From Massilia sp. ST3 (GTDB lineage: Bacteria > Pseudomonadota > Gammaproteobacteria > Burkholderiales > Burkholderiaceae_D): DNA of 64,000 bases. Positions 23,580 through 32,898 of the stretch are shown piece after piece (position 1 is the stretch's first letter; each line of letters starts with the position of its first letter). The notes beneath the pieces are model-generated. The model did not search any database. It had not been told where the DNA came from and saw only the letters and a list, made by a program, of their open reading frames with translations. A program made the position numbers and the translations under genes. The stretch covers positions 32,337-96,336 of the forward strand of contig NZ_JAGPWC010000009.1 of assembly GCF_018119405.1 (NCBI RefSeq), written 5' to 3'.

Positions 23580-25970
23580 TTACAGCGAGATCACGACCTT
23601 CCCCGCCTGCCCCTTGCGTGCAGGGACGCCGACTTCGAGCAGCTTGTGCTTCGCGTTCCAGTTGAAGCGCGCCGCACGCCCGTCGACACTCACCGCGCGC
23701 GGCTTGGCATGCACGTTGTGCACCTTCAGCGCAAAGCCCCGCTCTGCCGCCGCATAGGCCTTGCCGGTCTCGGTCTCGAATCCCACCTCCAGCTTGCCCG
23801 CCGCGTACCTGCTGGCGAAGCGCACGATCTCGTACATGCCCTTGGCGTAGGCGTCGGCCGTCTCGCCGTCGTCGTCATACAGCTTGCCGTTCGACGCGGC
23901 CACCGAGGCGTCGTGGTAGTAATGCAGGTCGATCTGGCGGCTGTCGTAGTCGCGCGTGGTCTGCGCCACCTTGGCCATCGGGATGAAGGCGCCGGCGCGC
24001 ACGTAGACCGGGATGTGGGCGTCCTCCGGCTTTACCACTTCCAGCACGCCGCCGGTATGGGCGTCGCCGGTATGGAAGTCGAACCAGACCTTGCTCGAGG
24101 TCGGGAAGTAGACCTCGGAGCGGGTCGCGCCCGGCTCCACCACCGGGGCCACCAGGAAGTCCGGGCCCCACAGGTAGGTGGTCGAGCGGTCGAAGGGCTT
24201 GTCCGGGTCGGTCTCGACGAACATCAGGGGACGCATCAGCGGCATGCCGTTCCGGCTGTTGTCGAAGGCGATGGTGTAGTTATAGGGCAGCATCGCGTAG
24301 CGCAGCCACACCGCCTCGCGCGCCAGCACCTTGGTGCGCTCGTTGCGGAACACCGGCTCGGCCGGCACCGCCTCTTGCGCATGCGGGCGGAACACCGGCT
24401 GGAACACGCCGTACTGCAGCCAGCGCACGTACAGCTCGTCGTCCAGCACCGGTCCCGCGAAGCCGCCCAGGTCCGAGTGCATGTAGGCCAGGCCCTGCAT
24501 GCCCATCTGCAGCGCGATCTCCATCTGCGACTGCAGGCCGCCCCAGCTGCGGCTGACGTCGCCCGACCACGGGATCATGCCGTGGCGCTGCGAGCCCGAA
24601 TAGCCGGCCCGCATCAGGATGAAGGGGCGTTCGTTCGGGAAGTCCTTCTTGTAGCCGTCCGCGATCAGGCGCGCCCAGTCGTGGCCGTAGATGTTGTGCA
24701 CCTGGTCGGCGCTGCCTGCCGCGTGCAGCAGCGCGCTCGGGTGCATCTCCGGCTCGCCCAGGTCGCCCCACCAGCCGCCCACGCCGCCGTTTTTCAGGCC
24801 CTTGTAGATGTTCCAGAACCAGTCGCGGCCTTCCGGCTTGTACAGGTCGACCAGGCCGGTATTCCCGAAATAGAAGTCGTAGACGAAGGGCTTGCCCTCG
24901 GCATCGACCGCCAGCACCTTCTGGTCCACCGCTTCCTGCCAGCGCTTGGAGGTGGTCAGGACGAAGGGTTCGCTGATGACGATGGTCTTCACTCCCTTCT
25001 TGGCGAAATCCGCCATCATCTTCTCGGCGGTCGGGAAGGTGCCGCGGTCCCAGTCCAGGTTGCCCATGGTGCCCTTGACGGTCTTGCCGAACCAGTAGAG
25101 GTCGAGCACGACGGCGTCGAGCGGGATCTTTTCGGCGGCGAACTTGTCGACCACGGCGCGCGTCTCGGCCTCGCTCTTGTAGCCGAAGCGGCTGGCAAAA
25201 TTGCCGAAGGCCCAGCGCGGCGGCAGCGGCTGGCGGCCGGTCAGGCTGGTGTAGCCGTCCATGACCTGCTCCCAGTTGTCGCCGGCGACCACCTGGTAGG
25301 TCTTGCGTCCGCCGCTCACTTCATAGCGCAGGGTGCCGTCGCGGCGGCTGTCGAAGTCGAGCCAGCCGGTTTGCGGATTGTCGAAGTGGATCGCATACCG
25401 CTTGGAGGACAGCGCGACCGGGATCGTGAAGTTCAGCAGCTCGGAGCGCGCGCCGTAGCCGTAGTCGGCGCGGTTGTACAGGCGGAAGCGGTTGCCGCGG
25501 CGGTTCATGCCGACCGCGCGCGCGCCGGCGCCGTACAGGGCCTCGCCGCCGTCCAGCGCGAACTCGATCGACTCCAGCCCGGCGCCCTTGGCATAGCCGC
25601 GCTTCTCGGCCACCAGCGGCTTGCCTTTATAGGCGTAGCTGATGCGGAAGGGCTGCTTGTCGACGACCACGCTGATGCCTTCGGTGGCGTACACGATGCG
25701 CCCGCCCTCGTCCTTGAAGCTGGCCGCGACCTTGCCTGGCGCCAGCACCACCGCGTGCGAGGCCGAATCCGGGCGTTCGCCCTTGGGCACGAAACTGGTC
25801 TCGACGATGTTGGCCGCGTAGGGGCGGATCAGGTAGCGGCCGTCGCTGGTCGCGATCTCGAGCGTGTCTTGGGCGCGCGTCACCCCTTCGAAAAGGCGGT
25901 CGGCGTTCTGGGCGAAGGCAGGCTGGCTGGCCATCAGGGCCAGCGCCAGGGCAATCGGAGTTCTTGTCAT
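23580..25970 (-). CDS. Secreted GH31 alpha-glucosidase / alpha-transglucosylase
   Basis: GH31 enzymes cleave or transfer alpha-linked glucosyl or xylosyl units. The 796-residue product has a Sec signal peptide (MTRTPIALALALMASQPAFA). A GH31 N-terminal beta-sandwich follows, then a TIM barrel with nucleophile Asp403 (GWWGDLGEPE) and acid/base Asp471 (PWSGDVSRSW), and C-terminal beta domains. The 68-residue spacing and the motif MRAGYSGSQRHGMIPWSGD resemble oligosaccharide 4-alpha-D-glucosyltransferases of the Cellvibrio Agd31B type, so transglucosylation is as likely as hydrolysis. I chose the ATG at 25970 for its signal peptide. It is downstream of the BNR lipoprotein gene, same strand, 146 bp apart. 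Confidence 0.92.
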   Translation of the reverse strand: MTRTPIALALALMASQPAFAQNADRLFEGVTRAQDTLEIATSDGRYLIRPYAANIVETSFVPKGERPDSASHAVVLAPGKVAASFKDEGGRIVYATEGISVVVDKQPFRISYAYKGKPLVAEKRGYAKGAGLESIEFALDGGEALYGAGARAVGMNRRGNRFRLYNRADYGYGARSELLNFTIPVALSSKRYAIHFDNPQTGWLDFDSRRDGTLRYEVSGGRKTYQVVAGDNWEQVMDGYTSLTGRQPLPPRWAFGNFASRFGYKSEAETRAVVDKFAAEKIPLDAVVLDLYWFGKTVKGTMGNLDWDRGTFPTAEKMMADFAKKGVKTIVISEPFVLTTSKRWQEAVDQKVLAVDAEGKPFVYDFYFGNTGLVDLYKPEGRDWFWNIYKGLKNGGVGGWWGDLGEPEMHPSALLHAAGSADQVHNIYGHDWARLIADGYKKDFPNERPFILMRAGYSGSQRHGMIPWSGDVSRSWGGLQSQMEIALQMGMQGLAYMHSDLGGFAGPVLDDELYVRWLQYGVFQPVFRPHAQEAVPAEPVFRNERTKVLAREAVWLRYAMLPYNYTIAFDNSRNGMPLMRPLMFVETDPDKPFDRSTTYLWGPDFLVAPVVEPGATRSEVYFPTSSKVWFDFHTGDAHTGGVLEVVKPEDAHIPVYVRAGAFIPMAKVAQTTRDYDSRQIDLHYYHDASVAASNGKLYDDDGETADAYAKGMYEIVRFASRYAAGKLEVGFETETGKAYAAAERGFALKVHNVHAKPRAVSVDGRAARFNWNAKHKLLEVGVPARKGQAGKVVISL

Positions 25971-26116
25971 GTCGTCGCTGTCGTTGTTCTGGTTGTCGTG
26001 AACGGGCGGCCGCTGGACAGCCGCAGACGAGAGCATGACACAAATCGCGATTCCCTATGTAGTTTTGTTTCATGCGAGCCGGACGGTGCATGATCCGCCG
26101 GCCCGCGGAGCGCCGG

Positions 26117-27340
26117 TCAGCGGCGGCCGAGCGTCAGCTGCAGCAGCCTGCCCTGCCCGTCTTCACGCTCGTTGAGCGTGATCAGGACCCGTCCCTGCGC
26201 ATCTTCCGCCAGCGAGGTCGGAATCGCCGCCTTGGTGTCGCCGCCCGGCGGCTGGCTGTAACCCGGCAACATGCTGGAGAGCTCCTGCCAGCTCGTGCCG
26301 CCATCGCGCGATACGGCCAGGTAGGGTTTCGCGTTCTTCTTGTCGAAGCCGCTCACCACCAGGGTATCCGGCCTCCCCTTGAGGGCCAGGATCGATTTCA
26401 CGTAGGGATAGATGCGGCCGCCCTCGACCGGATGGTGGATCACGAACTTGAAGCTCTTGCCGCCGTCCTCGCTGCGCAGCAGGCCGCCCTCGACACCGAC
26501 GAAAACGCGCTGGGCGCCGCCGACCTGCTCGATGAACTGGATGTTCCGGTTCTGCAGCGCGGGCACGGTAAGCGCCAGCTTGTCCTGGCTGGCCAGCGAC
26601 AGGCCGTCGGCGGACAGCTGGTAGGCTTCGAGGAAGGCGAAGTCCAGCGGGCACTCGCCGCCCACCAGCACGCGCTCGCCCACCACCTGGAACGAGGTGT
26701 GGGTGCACATCATCGCATCGAACTGGCCGCGCAGCACGCGCCAGGTGGCGCCGCCGTCGCTGGACCCGAACAGGTTCAGGCCGGCGCCGGCGTTGCTGTA
26801 CAGGCGCGTGCCGGAGAGCTTGATGTCGCTCATGTCCAGGGTCGAGCAGAAGTACTCGTTGCAGGCGCGCAGGCCGGCGTCGCGCGGTGCGAAGCTGGCC
26901 GCCTGCGCCGCCATGGTGCAGGCCGAATGTTCCTGGACCGCCGGGTCCGGCCCTTCCGTCCACGGCTGGATCAGCCACAGGGTGTCGCCCGCCATCCTGA
27001 GCTTGGGCGCGCGCACGATGAAGTCCCCGACGGGCCCGAGGGCGCAGCCGCCCAGGGCCACCGGGGTCCAGTTCGACGCGCTGCTCAAGGGCAGCGCGGC
27101 CTTGATGACCGCCGTGCCCTGGGTGGCGCTGTTGGACAGCGAGACGAAGGCGGCGCCGTCCTTGAGCACCACGCTTTCCATGCCGCGCGCATCGCTGGCC
27201 AGCAGGTCGATGCGCGAGACGTCCGGGATCTGCGCGCCGCCGCCGTCGAGTTGTCCGCCGCTGTCGCCGCCGCAGCCGGCCAGCAGCAGCGCGCAGGCGG
27301 CCGCGGCCGCGAGCACGCCTGGTGTGATGTGATGTTGCAT
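26117..27340 (-). CDS. Lipoprotein with BNR/Asp-box propeller repeats
   Basis: A predicted envelope lipoprotein with a beta-propeller of the sialidase-repeat type; the role is unknown. The 407-residue product has a lipobox near residues 19-22 (LLAGC, then GG). At least three Asp-box motifs follow: SSDGGATWRVL, SEDGGKSFKFV and SRDGGTSWQEL, typical of exo-alpha-sialidase-like or WD40/YVTN-like glycan-binding propellers. Catalytic residues of true sialidases are not evident. The ATG at 27340 has an AAGGGG ribosome-binding site. It sits between the GGDEF-EAL gene (90 bp upstream) and GH31 (downstream), all on the minus strand, so a shared transcript is possible. Confidence 0.8.
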   Translation of the reverse strand: MQHHITPGVLAAAAACALLLAGCGGDSGGQLDGGGAQIPDVSRIDLLASDARGMESVVLKDGAAFVSLSNSATQGTAVIKAALPLSSASNWTPVALGGCALGPVGDFIVRAPKLRMAGDTLWLIQPWTEGPDPAVQEHSACTMAAQAASFAPRDAGLRACNEYFCSTLDMSDIKLSGTRLYSNAGAGLNLFGSSDGGATWRVLRGQFDAMMCTHTSFQVVGERVLVGGECPLDFAFLEAYQLSADGLSLASQDKLALTVPALQNRNIQFIEQVGGAQRVFVGVEGGLLRSEDGGKSFKFVIHHPVEGGRIYPYVKSILALKGRPDTLVVSGFDKKNAKPYLAVSRDGGTSWQELSSMLPGYSQPPGGDTKAAIPTSLAEDAQGRVLITLNEREDGQGRLLQLTLGRR

Positions 27341-27430
27341 GCCTATCCCCTTTGAAGGCCACGGTGTGCAGGCCGCCGGCCGGTTGTCGATGCGGGGATT
27401 CTAGGGCGGAGCGCGAACGCGTTTTCGGGC

Positions 27431-30160
27431 TTATTGTCCGGAGAGTGTCGCGAATCTGTAAGCGCCGAGCGGCTGGGCGTCGCCGGCCGGCACCGGGCGC
27501 GAGAAGTAGTAGCCCTGCCCCTCGTCGCAGCCGAGCGTCTGCAGCAGCCGCATCTGGCGCTGGTTCTCGACGCCCTCGGCCACGACCCGCATGCCGAGCG
27601 CATGGGCCATCGCGATCATTGAGGCGATCAGGGTATCGCCGTCCGGGTTTTCGATACGCAGCACGAAGGCGCGGTCGATCTTGAGCACGTCGAAGCGCAG
27701 GCGCTGGAGCTGGGACAGCGAGGAATAGCCGGTGCCGAAGTCGTCGATGCACAGCTTGATGCCCAGCGCGCGCAACTGGGCGAAGACGCCCGATTCGCCC
27801 ACCCCTTCCTGCATCATCGAGGACTCGGTGAGTTCGATCTCGAGCAGCGCGGGGTCGATGCCGTGGCGGGCGACCGCGTCGCGGAACATGGCCAGGATGT
27901 CGCATTGGCTGAACTGGCGCGGCGAGACGTTGACCGACACTGGCACCAGCACCGCGCCGTCGCGCGCCCAGTGGGCCAGCTGGCGGCAGACGCTGTCGAC
28001 CACCTGTTCGCCGAGCGGCACGATGAGGCCGGTTTCCTCGGCCAGCGGAATGAAGTGGTCGGGCCCGATCAGCTCCTTGCCGGGACGTTCCCAGCGCACC
28101 AGCGCCTCCATGCTCGAGGCGGTGCCGTCCAGCAGGTCCACGCGCGGCTGGTAGTGCACCACGAACTGGTGCTGGTCGAGCGCGCGCCGCATTTCCATCT
28201 CGGTCTCCAGCCGGGTCCGGATCGCCTCGAAGAAGCGCGACTGGAAGAAGCGGTAGCTGCCCTTGCCGTCGGTCTTGACCGAGTACATCGCGATGTCGGC
28301 ATGCTTGAGCAGGGTCTCGGCGTCCTCGCCATGCTCGGGGAACATGCTGATCCCGATCGAGGCGTTCAGCACGTGGGTGCTCTGCTGCAAGTGAAAGCCG
28401 TCGTGGAAGGCGCCCAGCACGCGCCCGGCCACGTGCTCGACGTCGGGAGCGCCGTCGACGTGCTCCAGCACCACCACGAATTCATCGCCGCCCAGGCGCA
28501 CCACATGGTCGCGCGGCCGCACGGCCGTGGCCAGGCGCTTGGCCACCGTGCGCAGCAATTCGTCGCCGGCCGCATGGCCGAGGGCGTCGTTGACGGTCTT
28601 GAAGCCGTCGAGGTCGATGAACAGCACCGCCAGGCCATGGCCGCCCGCGCTTGCATCCCCGATCGCCTTGGGCAGGTATTGCTGGATCCAGTAGCGGTTG
28701 GGCAGGCCGGTGAGCTCGTCCGAATTGCTCCGGCGCTCGAGTTCGCTCAGATAAGCCTTGCTCTCGCTGATGTCGCGGATCGTGACCGCCAGGTCGCCGC
28801 CGGCGCGCACCGCCTTGTAGCGGATCCAGCGCGCTTTCAGGGGCTGTCCGGGGGCCGGGTGCACCTCGAGCTCGCGGTCGTAGAAGCCGGTCTCGAGCGC
28901 CTTGCACATGCGCCCGCAGGTGCTGCGGAACAGTTCGCCCTGGTAGAACTCGGACAGGCGGTGGCCGATCGCGTCTTCCGGCTGCTTGCCGAACATGTCG
29001 GCCCCGTACTGGTTGCAGTCGATGAGGACGAAGTCGCGCACCACGCCGTGCGCATCGCGCAGCGGCCGGCCGATGAAGAAGCCTTCCGCCGCATCCTCGG
29101 TGGCCAGGCGGTAGGTCGCGCGGATCGCTTCGATCTGGTGCTGCTTCCACTTGGCGTGCACGTAGAAACTCGTGGCCAGCAAGGTGGCCAGCAGGATCCA
29201 GCCGGTGTTCAGCCAGGCCCCGGCGAGCGCCTCGCGGCGATGGTCCTGGTACACGGCCATGGCGGTGTCCTCGTCCACCCCGATCATGCCCACCAGTCCC
29301 AGGTCACGCAAGGTTTGCCAGCCGACCACCCGCGCGCGCGCGTCCGCGAACCAGGCCGGGCCGTCGAGGCGGCGCACGCCCGCCGGTGTGTCCCGCGGCA
29401 CTGCGCCAAGCAGGAAGGCGCCGGGCGCATGGTCCGTGTTGCCCGATCGGGTTGCGAGCACCCGGCCGTCGGTCCTGGCCAGGCCCACGAAGCCGTGCTC
29501 GCGCAGGATGGGTTCCGCATAATGCTGGGTGAAGAAGGAGGGCCAGACCGAGACCAGCACGATGCCGTCGAAGCCTCCGTCCGGCGCCAGCAAGGGGCGC
29601 GAGAAGATGATCACTTCGCGCTTCGACACGCGGCCCGGGATCGGCCCGTGCAGCAGCAGCCGGTCGCCGGCCGCGCGCTGCTGGGCGCTGAAGTACTCCT
29701 GGTCCCCGAAATAGCGCCCCGCCGCTTCGGGATGGGTGCTGGTCACGACGACGCCCGCGCGGTCGAGGATCGCCACCGCAGAAATATACTGCCTCGAGAA
29801 GATGCCTGCCTCGATGGTGCCGCTCAGGTCGCTGCGCCGGCCCGAGGTGGCCCAGTTCTGGCGCAAGAGCAGCAGCAGGCGGTCGGTTTCGCCGATCGAG
29901 CGGCGGGTGCGGATGACGAAACTGCGGGTATAGGCATCGACCTGATGCGCGAGCTCGACTCGCCGCTCCCGCAGCTCCTGGTCGAGATCGAGCAGGACAA
30001 AGCCCCACAACACGACGGCGGCGGCCAGGGCCAGGGCCGGCCACACCAGCAGCAGCGCCAGCCGGCCGCGCAGGAAGGCAAGGAAGGGCCGTAGCGAGCC
30101 GCTCGGCCCGAGGGCAGCCGAGGTTCCTGCTGGCATTTCCTTGTCGATATGCGGATTCAT
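27431..30160 (-). CDS. Membrane GGDEF-EAL protein (cyclic-di-GMP synthesis/degradation)
   Basis: Predicted to make and/or break the second messenger cyclic-di-GMP. From the ATG at 30160 the product is 909 residues. A transmembrane helix (about 35-57) is followed by a periplasmic sensor region of Cache type, a second helix near 330, a PAS domain (about 355-480), a GGDEF domain with intact LGGDEF (557-561) and an EAL domain with MEALVRW (Glu685) and DDFGTGYSS. Both catalytic signatures are intact, so the net activity cannot be predicted. An AGGA site precedes the ATG; an upstream start at 30256 would add 32 unlike residues. The riboswitch at 13.0 kb is a plausible target of its product. Confidence 0.94.
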   Translation of the reverse strand: MNPHIDKEMPAGTSAALGPSGSLRPFLAFLRGRLALLLVWPALALAAAVVLWGFVLLDLDQELRERRVELAHQVDAYTRSFVIRTRRSIGETDRLLLLLRQNWATSGRRSDLSGTIEAGIFSRQYISAVAILDRAGVVVTSTHPEAAGRYFGDQEYFSAQQRAAGDRLLLHGPIPGRVSKREVIIFSRPLLAPDGGFDGIVLVSVWPSFFTQHYAEPILREHGFVGLARTDGRVLATRSGNTDHAPGAFLLGAVPRDTPAGVRRLDGPAWFADARARVVGWQTLRDLGLVGMIGVDEDTAMAVYQDHRREALAGAWLNTGWILLATLLATSFYVHAKWKQHQIEAIRATYRLATEDAAEGFFIGRPLRDAHGVVRDFVLIDCNQYGADMFGKQPEDAIGHRLSEFYQGELFRSTCGRMCKALETGFYDRELEVHPAPGQPLKARWIRYKAVRAGGDLAVTIRDISESKAYLSELERRSNSDELTGLPNRYWIQQYLPKAIGDASAGGHGLAVLFIDLDGFKTVNDALGHAAGDELLRTVAKRLATAVRPRDHVVRLGGDEFVVVLEHVDGAPDVEHVAGRVLGAFHDGFHLQQSTHVLNASIGISMFPEHGEDAETLLKHADIAMYSVKTDGKGSYRFFQSRFFEAIRTRLETEMEMRRALDQHQFVVHYQPRVDLLDGTASSMEALVRWERPGKELIGPDHFIPLAEETGLIVPLGEQVVDSVCRQLAHWARDGAVLVPVSVNVSPRQFSQCDILAMFRDAVARHGIDPALLEIELTESSMMQEGVGESGVFAQLRALGIKLCIDDFGTGYSSLSQLQRLRFDVLKIDRAFVLRIENPDGDTLIASMIAMAHALGMRVVAEGVENQRQMRLLQTLGCDEGQGYYFSRPVPAGDAQPLGAYRFATLSGQ

Positions 30161-30375
30161 GGGGTCCTGCACGGACTTGAGGCCGCGGCAATTCCAGTAT
30201 AACCCGCGGGCGCGGCCCCGGACCTGTCCGCCAGGAGGCGGCTGCGCGTTCCCCACACGACCCGGGCGCCCATGCCGTTTGCTTAAAAGTTTCGATGTGA
30301 CAATCCGCGCGCTTTTCCGGCCTTGCTCCCCGCTACACTTGCCGTTTTCTCAATGTCCAGCAAAGCCGTCTTGCC

Positions 30376-30951
30376 ATGTCCGTGATTTGTCCCAAGTGCA
30401 GCCATGTCCGTCCGCCCGATGCGACCAACCCCGACTGGCAATGCCCCGCCTGTGGAATTTGCTACGCCAAGTCCGGCAGCCTCCCTAGCGCACCGGCCGC
30501 GGCCCTGCGCAGCGCACGCATGACGGAGACGGCCGCCAGCCAGCCCTGGGACTGCGGTCCGCTGCTCAAGATCCTGCTGGTGGTCGTGCTCGGCTGGGGC
30601 CTGCATGTCCTCCTCCAGCGCAGGGAGGAGGCGCCGCTGCCCGAAGACGACGTGGCCGCCGTGGCGGAACCGCAGGAATCCGCGGCCGGCGTGGCCGCGG
30701 CCGATGCGGTGATCGCGATGTCGGAAGTGGACGCCACCGTCCTGTACAAGCTGGCGGCGCGCCTGGAAGAAGGTTGCGCCCGCAACAAGTTCGGCCTGAC
30801 GGACAGCGCCTGCCGCGCCCTCGTGCGTGCGCGCAGCGATGCCTGCGCGAGCGCGACCGCGCAGCGTTTCCCGGGCCAGCTCGGCGACACCAGGCGCATG
30901 GCCCTCGTGGTGGACGCCCACGTGGGCTGCATTTTCGACGGCTACCGCTAG
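30376..30951 (+). CDS. Zinc-ribbon, single-membrane-span protein of unknown function
   Basis: Function not recognised. The 191-residue product opens with a zinc ribbon, Cys5-Cys8 and Cys23-Cys26 (ICPKCSHVRPPDA and WQCPACGICYAK), with an extra Cys29. One transmembrane helix lies at about residues 64-81 (LLKILLVVVLGWGLHVLL). An acidic linker and a C-terminal helical domain with three further Cys (ARNK..DSAC..DACA) follow. A cytoplasmic zinc ribbon facing an outer helical domain is a layout known from many uncharacterised betaproteobacterial proteins. The gene is divergent from the GGDEF-EAL gene and lies before the peptide transporter. It is likely a real gene. Confidence 0.72.
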   Translation: MSVICPKCSHVRPPDATNPDWQCPACGICYAKSGSLPSAPAAALRSARMTETAASQPWDCGPLLKILLVVVLGWGLHVLLQRREEAPLPEDDVAAVAEPQESAAGVAAADAVIAMSEVDATVLYKLAARLEEGCARNKFGLTDSACRALVRARSDACASATAQRFPGQLGDTRRMALVVDAHVGCIFDGYR

Positions 30952-31222
30952 CCCCGCGGCGGCGGATCACCGTCCCCCTGCGACCACCGCTACCTGTGCC
31001 ATGCCGCCTCGTCGCCTTGCGTCGCCGGGCCAGTCCACGCAAGCGGGCCCCGGTTTCGGGTCGCGCCCGCAAACTGGCGGCCTCGGCGGGATGGCGCGCG
31101 CGGCACATCAGGGCAAGGCGCTGCCGCAGTGCAGCACCTGTCAAGATTGCTTCTTGCATGCGGAGCGCGTAGGATCGCCTGCTTATTGCCGGGCCAGCCC
31201 GGCCGTTCAATTCAGGAGACGT

Positions 31223-32734
31223 ATGGACAGGCATATTCCGCCGGCGGTCGGCCAGGGTCCGAGCCAGACCCGATCTTTCCTCACGCTCGCGCTGATCGAG
31301 CTGTGGGAACGCTTCGGCTACTACGGCATGCAGGCGCTGATCGTGTATTTCATGGTGCAGCGCCTCGGTTTCGAGGACAGCCGCGCCAACCTGGTGTGGG
31401 GCGCGGCCGCCGCGCTGATCTACGTGGCGCCGGCCATCGGCGGCTGGATCGGCGACAAGGTGCTCGGCACCCGCCGCAGCGTGCTGCTGGGCGGCGCCAT
31501 CCTGGGCCTGGGCTACGCGCTGATGGCGGTGCCCACCACGAACACCTGGTTCACCTTCTCGGCGCTGGGCGTGATCGTTGTCGGCAACGGCCTGTTCAAG
31601 CCCAACAACGCCAACCTGGTGCGCAAGATCTACGAGGGCGACGATTCCAAGATCGACAGCGCCTTCACCATCTACTACATGGCGGTCAACGTCGGCTCCA
31701 CCATCTCGATGCTGGCCACGCCCTGGATCAAGGACTACGTCAACGCCACCCATGGCGGCGAGCTGGGCTGGCACGTCGCCTTCGGCGTGTGCAGCGCCGG
31801 CATGATCGTCGGCCTGCTCACCATCACCGCGCTGCGCCATACCGTCAGCCACATCGGCTCGCCGCCGGACTCCCAGCCCCTGCACATGGGCAAGCTGATG
31901 GCCGTGCTGGCCGGCGCCGTGGTGGCGGTCGGCGCCTCGGCCGTGATCCTCGAATACCAGGCCTTGGCGCGCGCCTTCGTCTACGTGGCCGGCATCGTGG
32001 TGCTGGGGATCTTCGTGCACCTGATCCGCTCCAGCCAGCCGAGCGAACGCGCCGGCCTGGTGGCCGCGCTGGTATTGACCTTGCAGACCGTGTTCTTCTT
32101 CATCTTCTACCAGCAGATGTCGACCTCGCTGTCGCTGTTCGCGCTGCGTAACGTCGACCTGGAGTTCACCCTGTTCGGCCTGCACCTGTGGACCTGGTCG
32201 CCGGCCCAGTTCCAGGCGCTGAACGCGATCTGGATCATGGTCCTGAGCCCGGTGCTGGCCTGGATCTACACCCGCGCCGGCAAGAGCGGCAAGGACTTGT
32301 CGATCGCCGCCAAGTTCGCGCTCGGCTTCACGGTGGTGGCGGCCGGCTTCTTCACCTACGGGGTGGCGGGCCAGTTCGCTGTCAACGGCCTGACCTCGTC
32401 GTGGATCATGATCGCCGGCTACGGCCTGTATTCGCTGGGCGAGCTGCTGGTGAGCGGCCTCGGCCTGGCCATGATCGCGCGCTACGTGCCGGCCCGCATG
32501 GGCGGCTTCATGATGGGCGCCTACTACGTGGGCGTGGGCATCTCGCAGTACCTGGGCGGCGTGGTGGCCAACCTGGCGGCGGTGCCGAGCGACATGACCG
32601 ACCCGGTCCAGACCCTGCCCGTGTACACGGCGCTGTTCAACAAGCTGGGCGTGGCGGCCATTGCTTGTACACTCATTGCGCTGGCGGCGCTGCCGCTGAT
32701 GCGCAGGCTGACGGCAAAGCATCACGGCCAGTAG
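31223..32734 (+). CDS. POT/PTR-family proton-coupled peptide transporter
   Basis: An inner-membrane symporter taking up di- and tripeptides with protons. The 503-residue product carries the PTR signature ELWERFGYYGM (Glu26, Glu29-Arg30-Phe31, Tyr33-Tyr34), the second motif GNGLFKPNNANLVRKIY, and twelve or more hydrophobic spans. It resembles DtpA-DtpD; which member cannot be decided. The ATG at 31223 has a strong AGGAG site; the frame is open for 132 codons upstream but that part is not membrane-like. The 271-bp gap before it contains no gene I can support. Repeat family B follows the stop. Confidence 0.93.
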   Translation: MDRHIPPAVGQGPSQTRSFLTLALIELWERFGYYGMQALIVYFMVQRLGFEDSRANLVWGAAAALIYVAPAIGGWIGDKVLGTRRSVLLGGAILGLGYALMAVPTTNTWFTFSALGVIVVGNGLFKPNNANLVRKIYEGDDSKIDSAFTIYYMAVNVGSTISMLATPWIKDYVNATHGGELGWHVAFGVCSAGMIVGLLTITALRHTVSHIGSPPDSQPLHMGKLMAVLAGAVVAVGASAVILEYQALARAFVYVAGIVVLGIFVHLIRSSQPSERAGLVAALVLTLQTVFFFIFYQQMSTSLSLFALRNVDLEFTLFGLHLWTWSPAQFQALNAIWIMVLSPVLAWIYTRAGKSGKDLSIAAKFALGFTVVAAGFFTYGVAGQFAVNGLTSSWIMIAGYGLYSLGELLVSGLGLAMIARYVPARMGGFMMGAYYVGVGISQYLGGVVANLAAVPSDMTDPVQTLPVYTALFNKLGVAAIACTLIALAALPLMRRLTAKHHGQ

Positions 32735-32735
32735 A

Positions 32736-32822
32736 GTTGGCGGCTCCGCCGCCGACGCGTTCAGGCCACGCTGAGTTGACCCGATCCGGTCATTCATCCG
32801 CCGTTTGAACGCGTCGGCGGGG
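32736..32822. repeat. Dispersed repeat family B, locus 1
   Basis: GTTGGCGGCTCCGCCGCCGA (start of 32736-32763) and a shorter inverted copy ending GAACGCGTCGGCGG (32804-32822) flank 40 bp between the transporter and the aminotransferase. The reverse complement of the first copy occurs at 52591-52620. The GGCGGC-TCC-GCCGCC core is a perfect hairpin and may end transporter transcription. Confidence 0.7.
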
Positions 32823-32898
32823 AACCCGAAAACCCACCCAAGCGAATCGGCCGGTCTTCTTGTAAGATCGTCCAATTCCTCCTCTTCTGCGCTCCAGC

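Noticed and set aside
23646..26093. 815-residue open frame on the plus strand opposite the GH31 gene
   Set aside because: Antisense shadow; the GH31 gene has a signal peptide and catalytic residues.
27863..30094. 743-residue open frame on the plus strand opposite the GGDEF-EAL gene
   Set aside because: Antisense shadow; no start signal and atypical composition.
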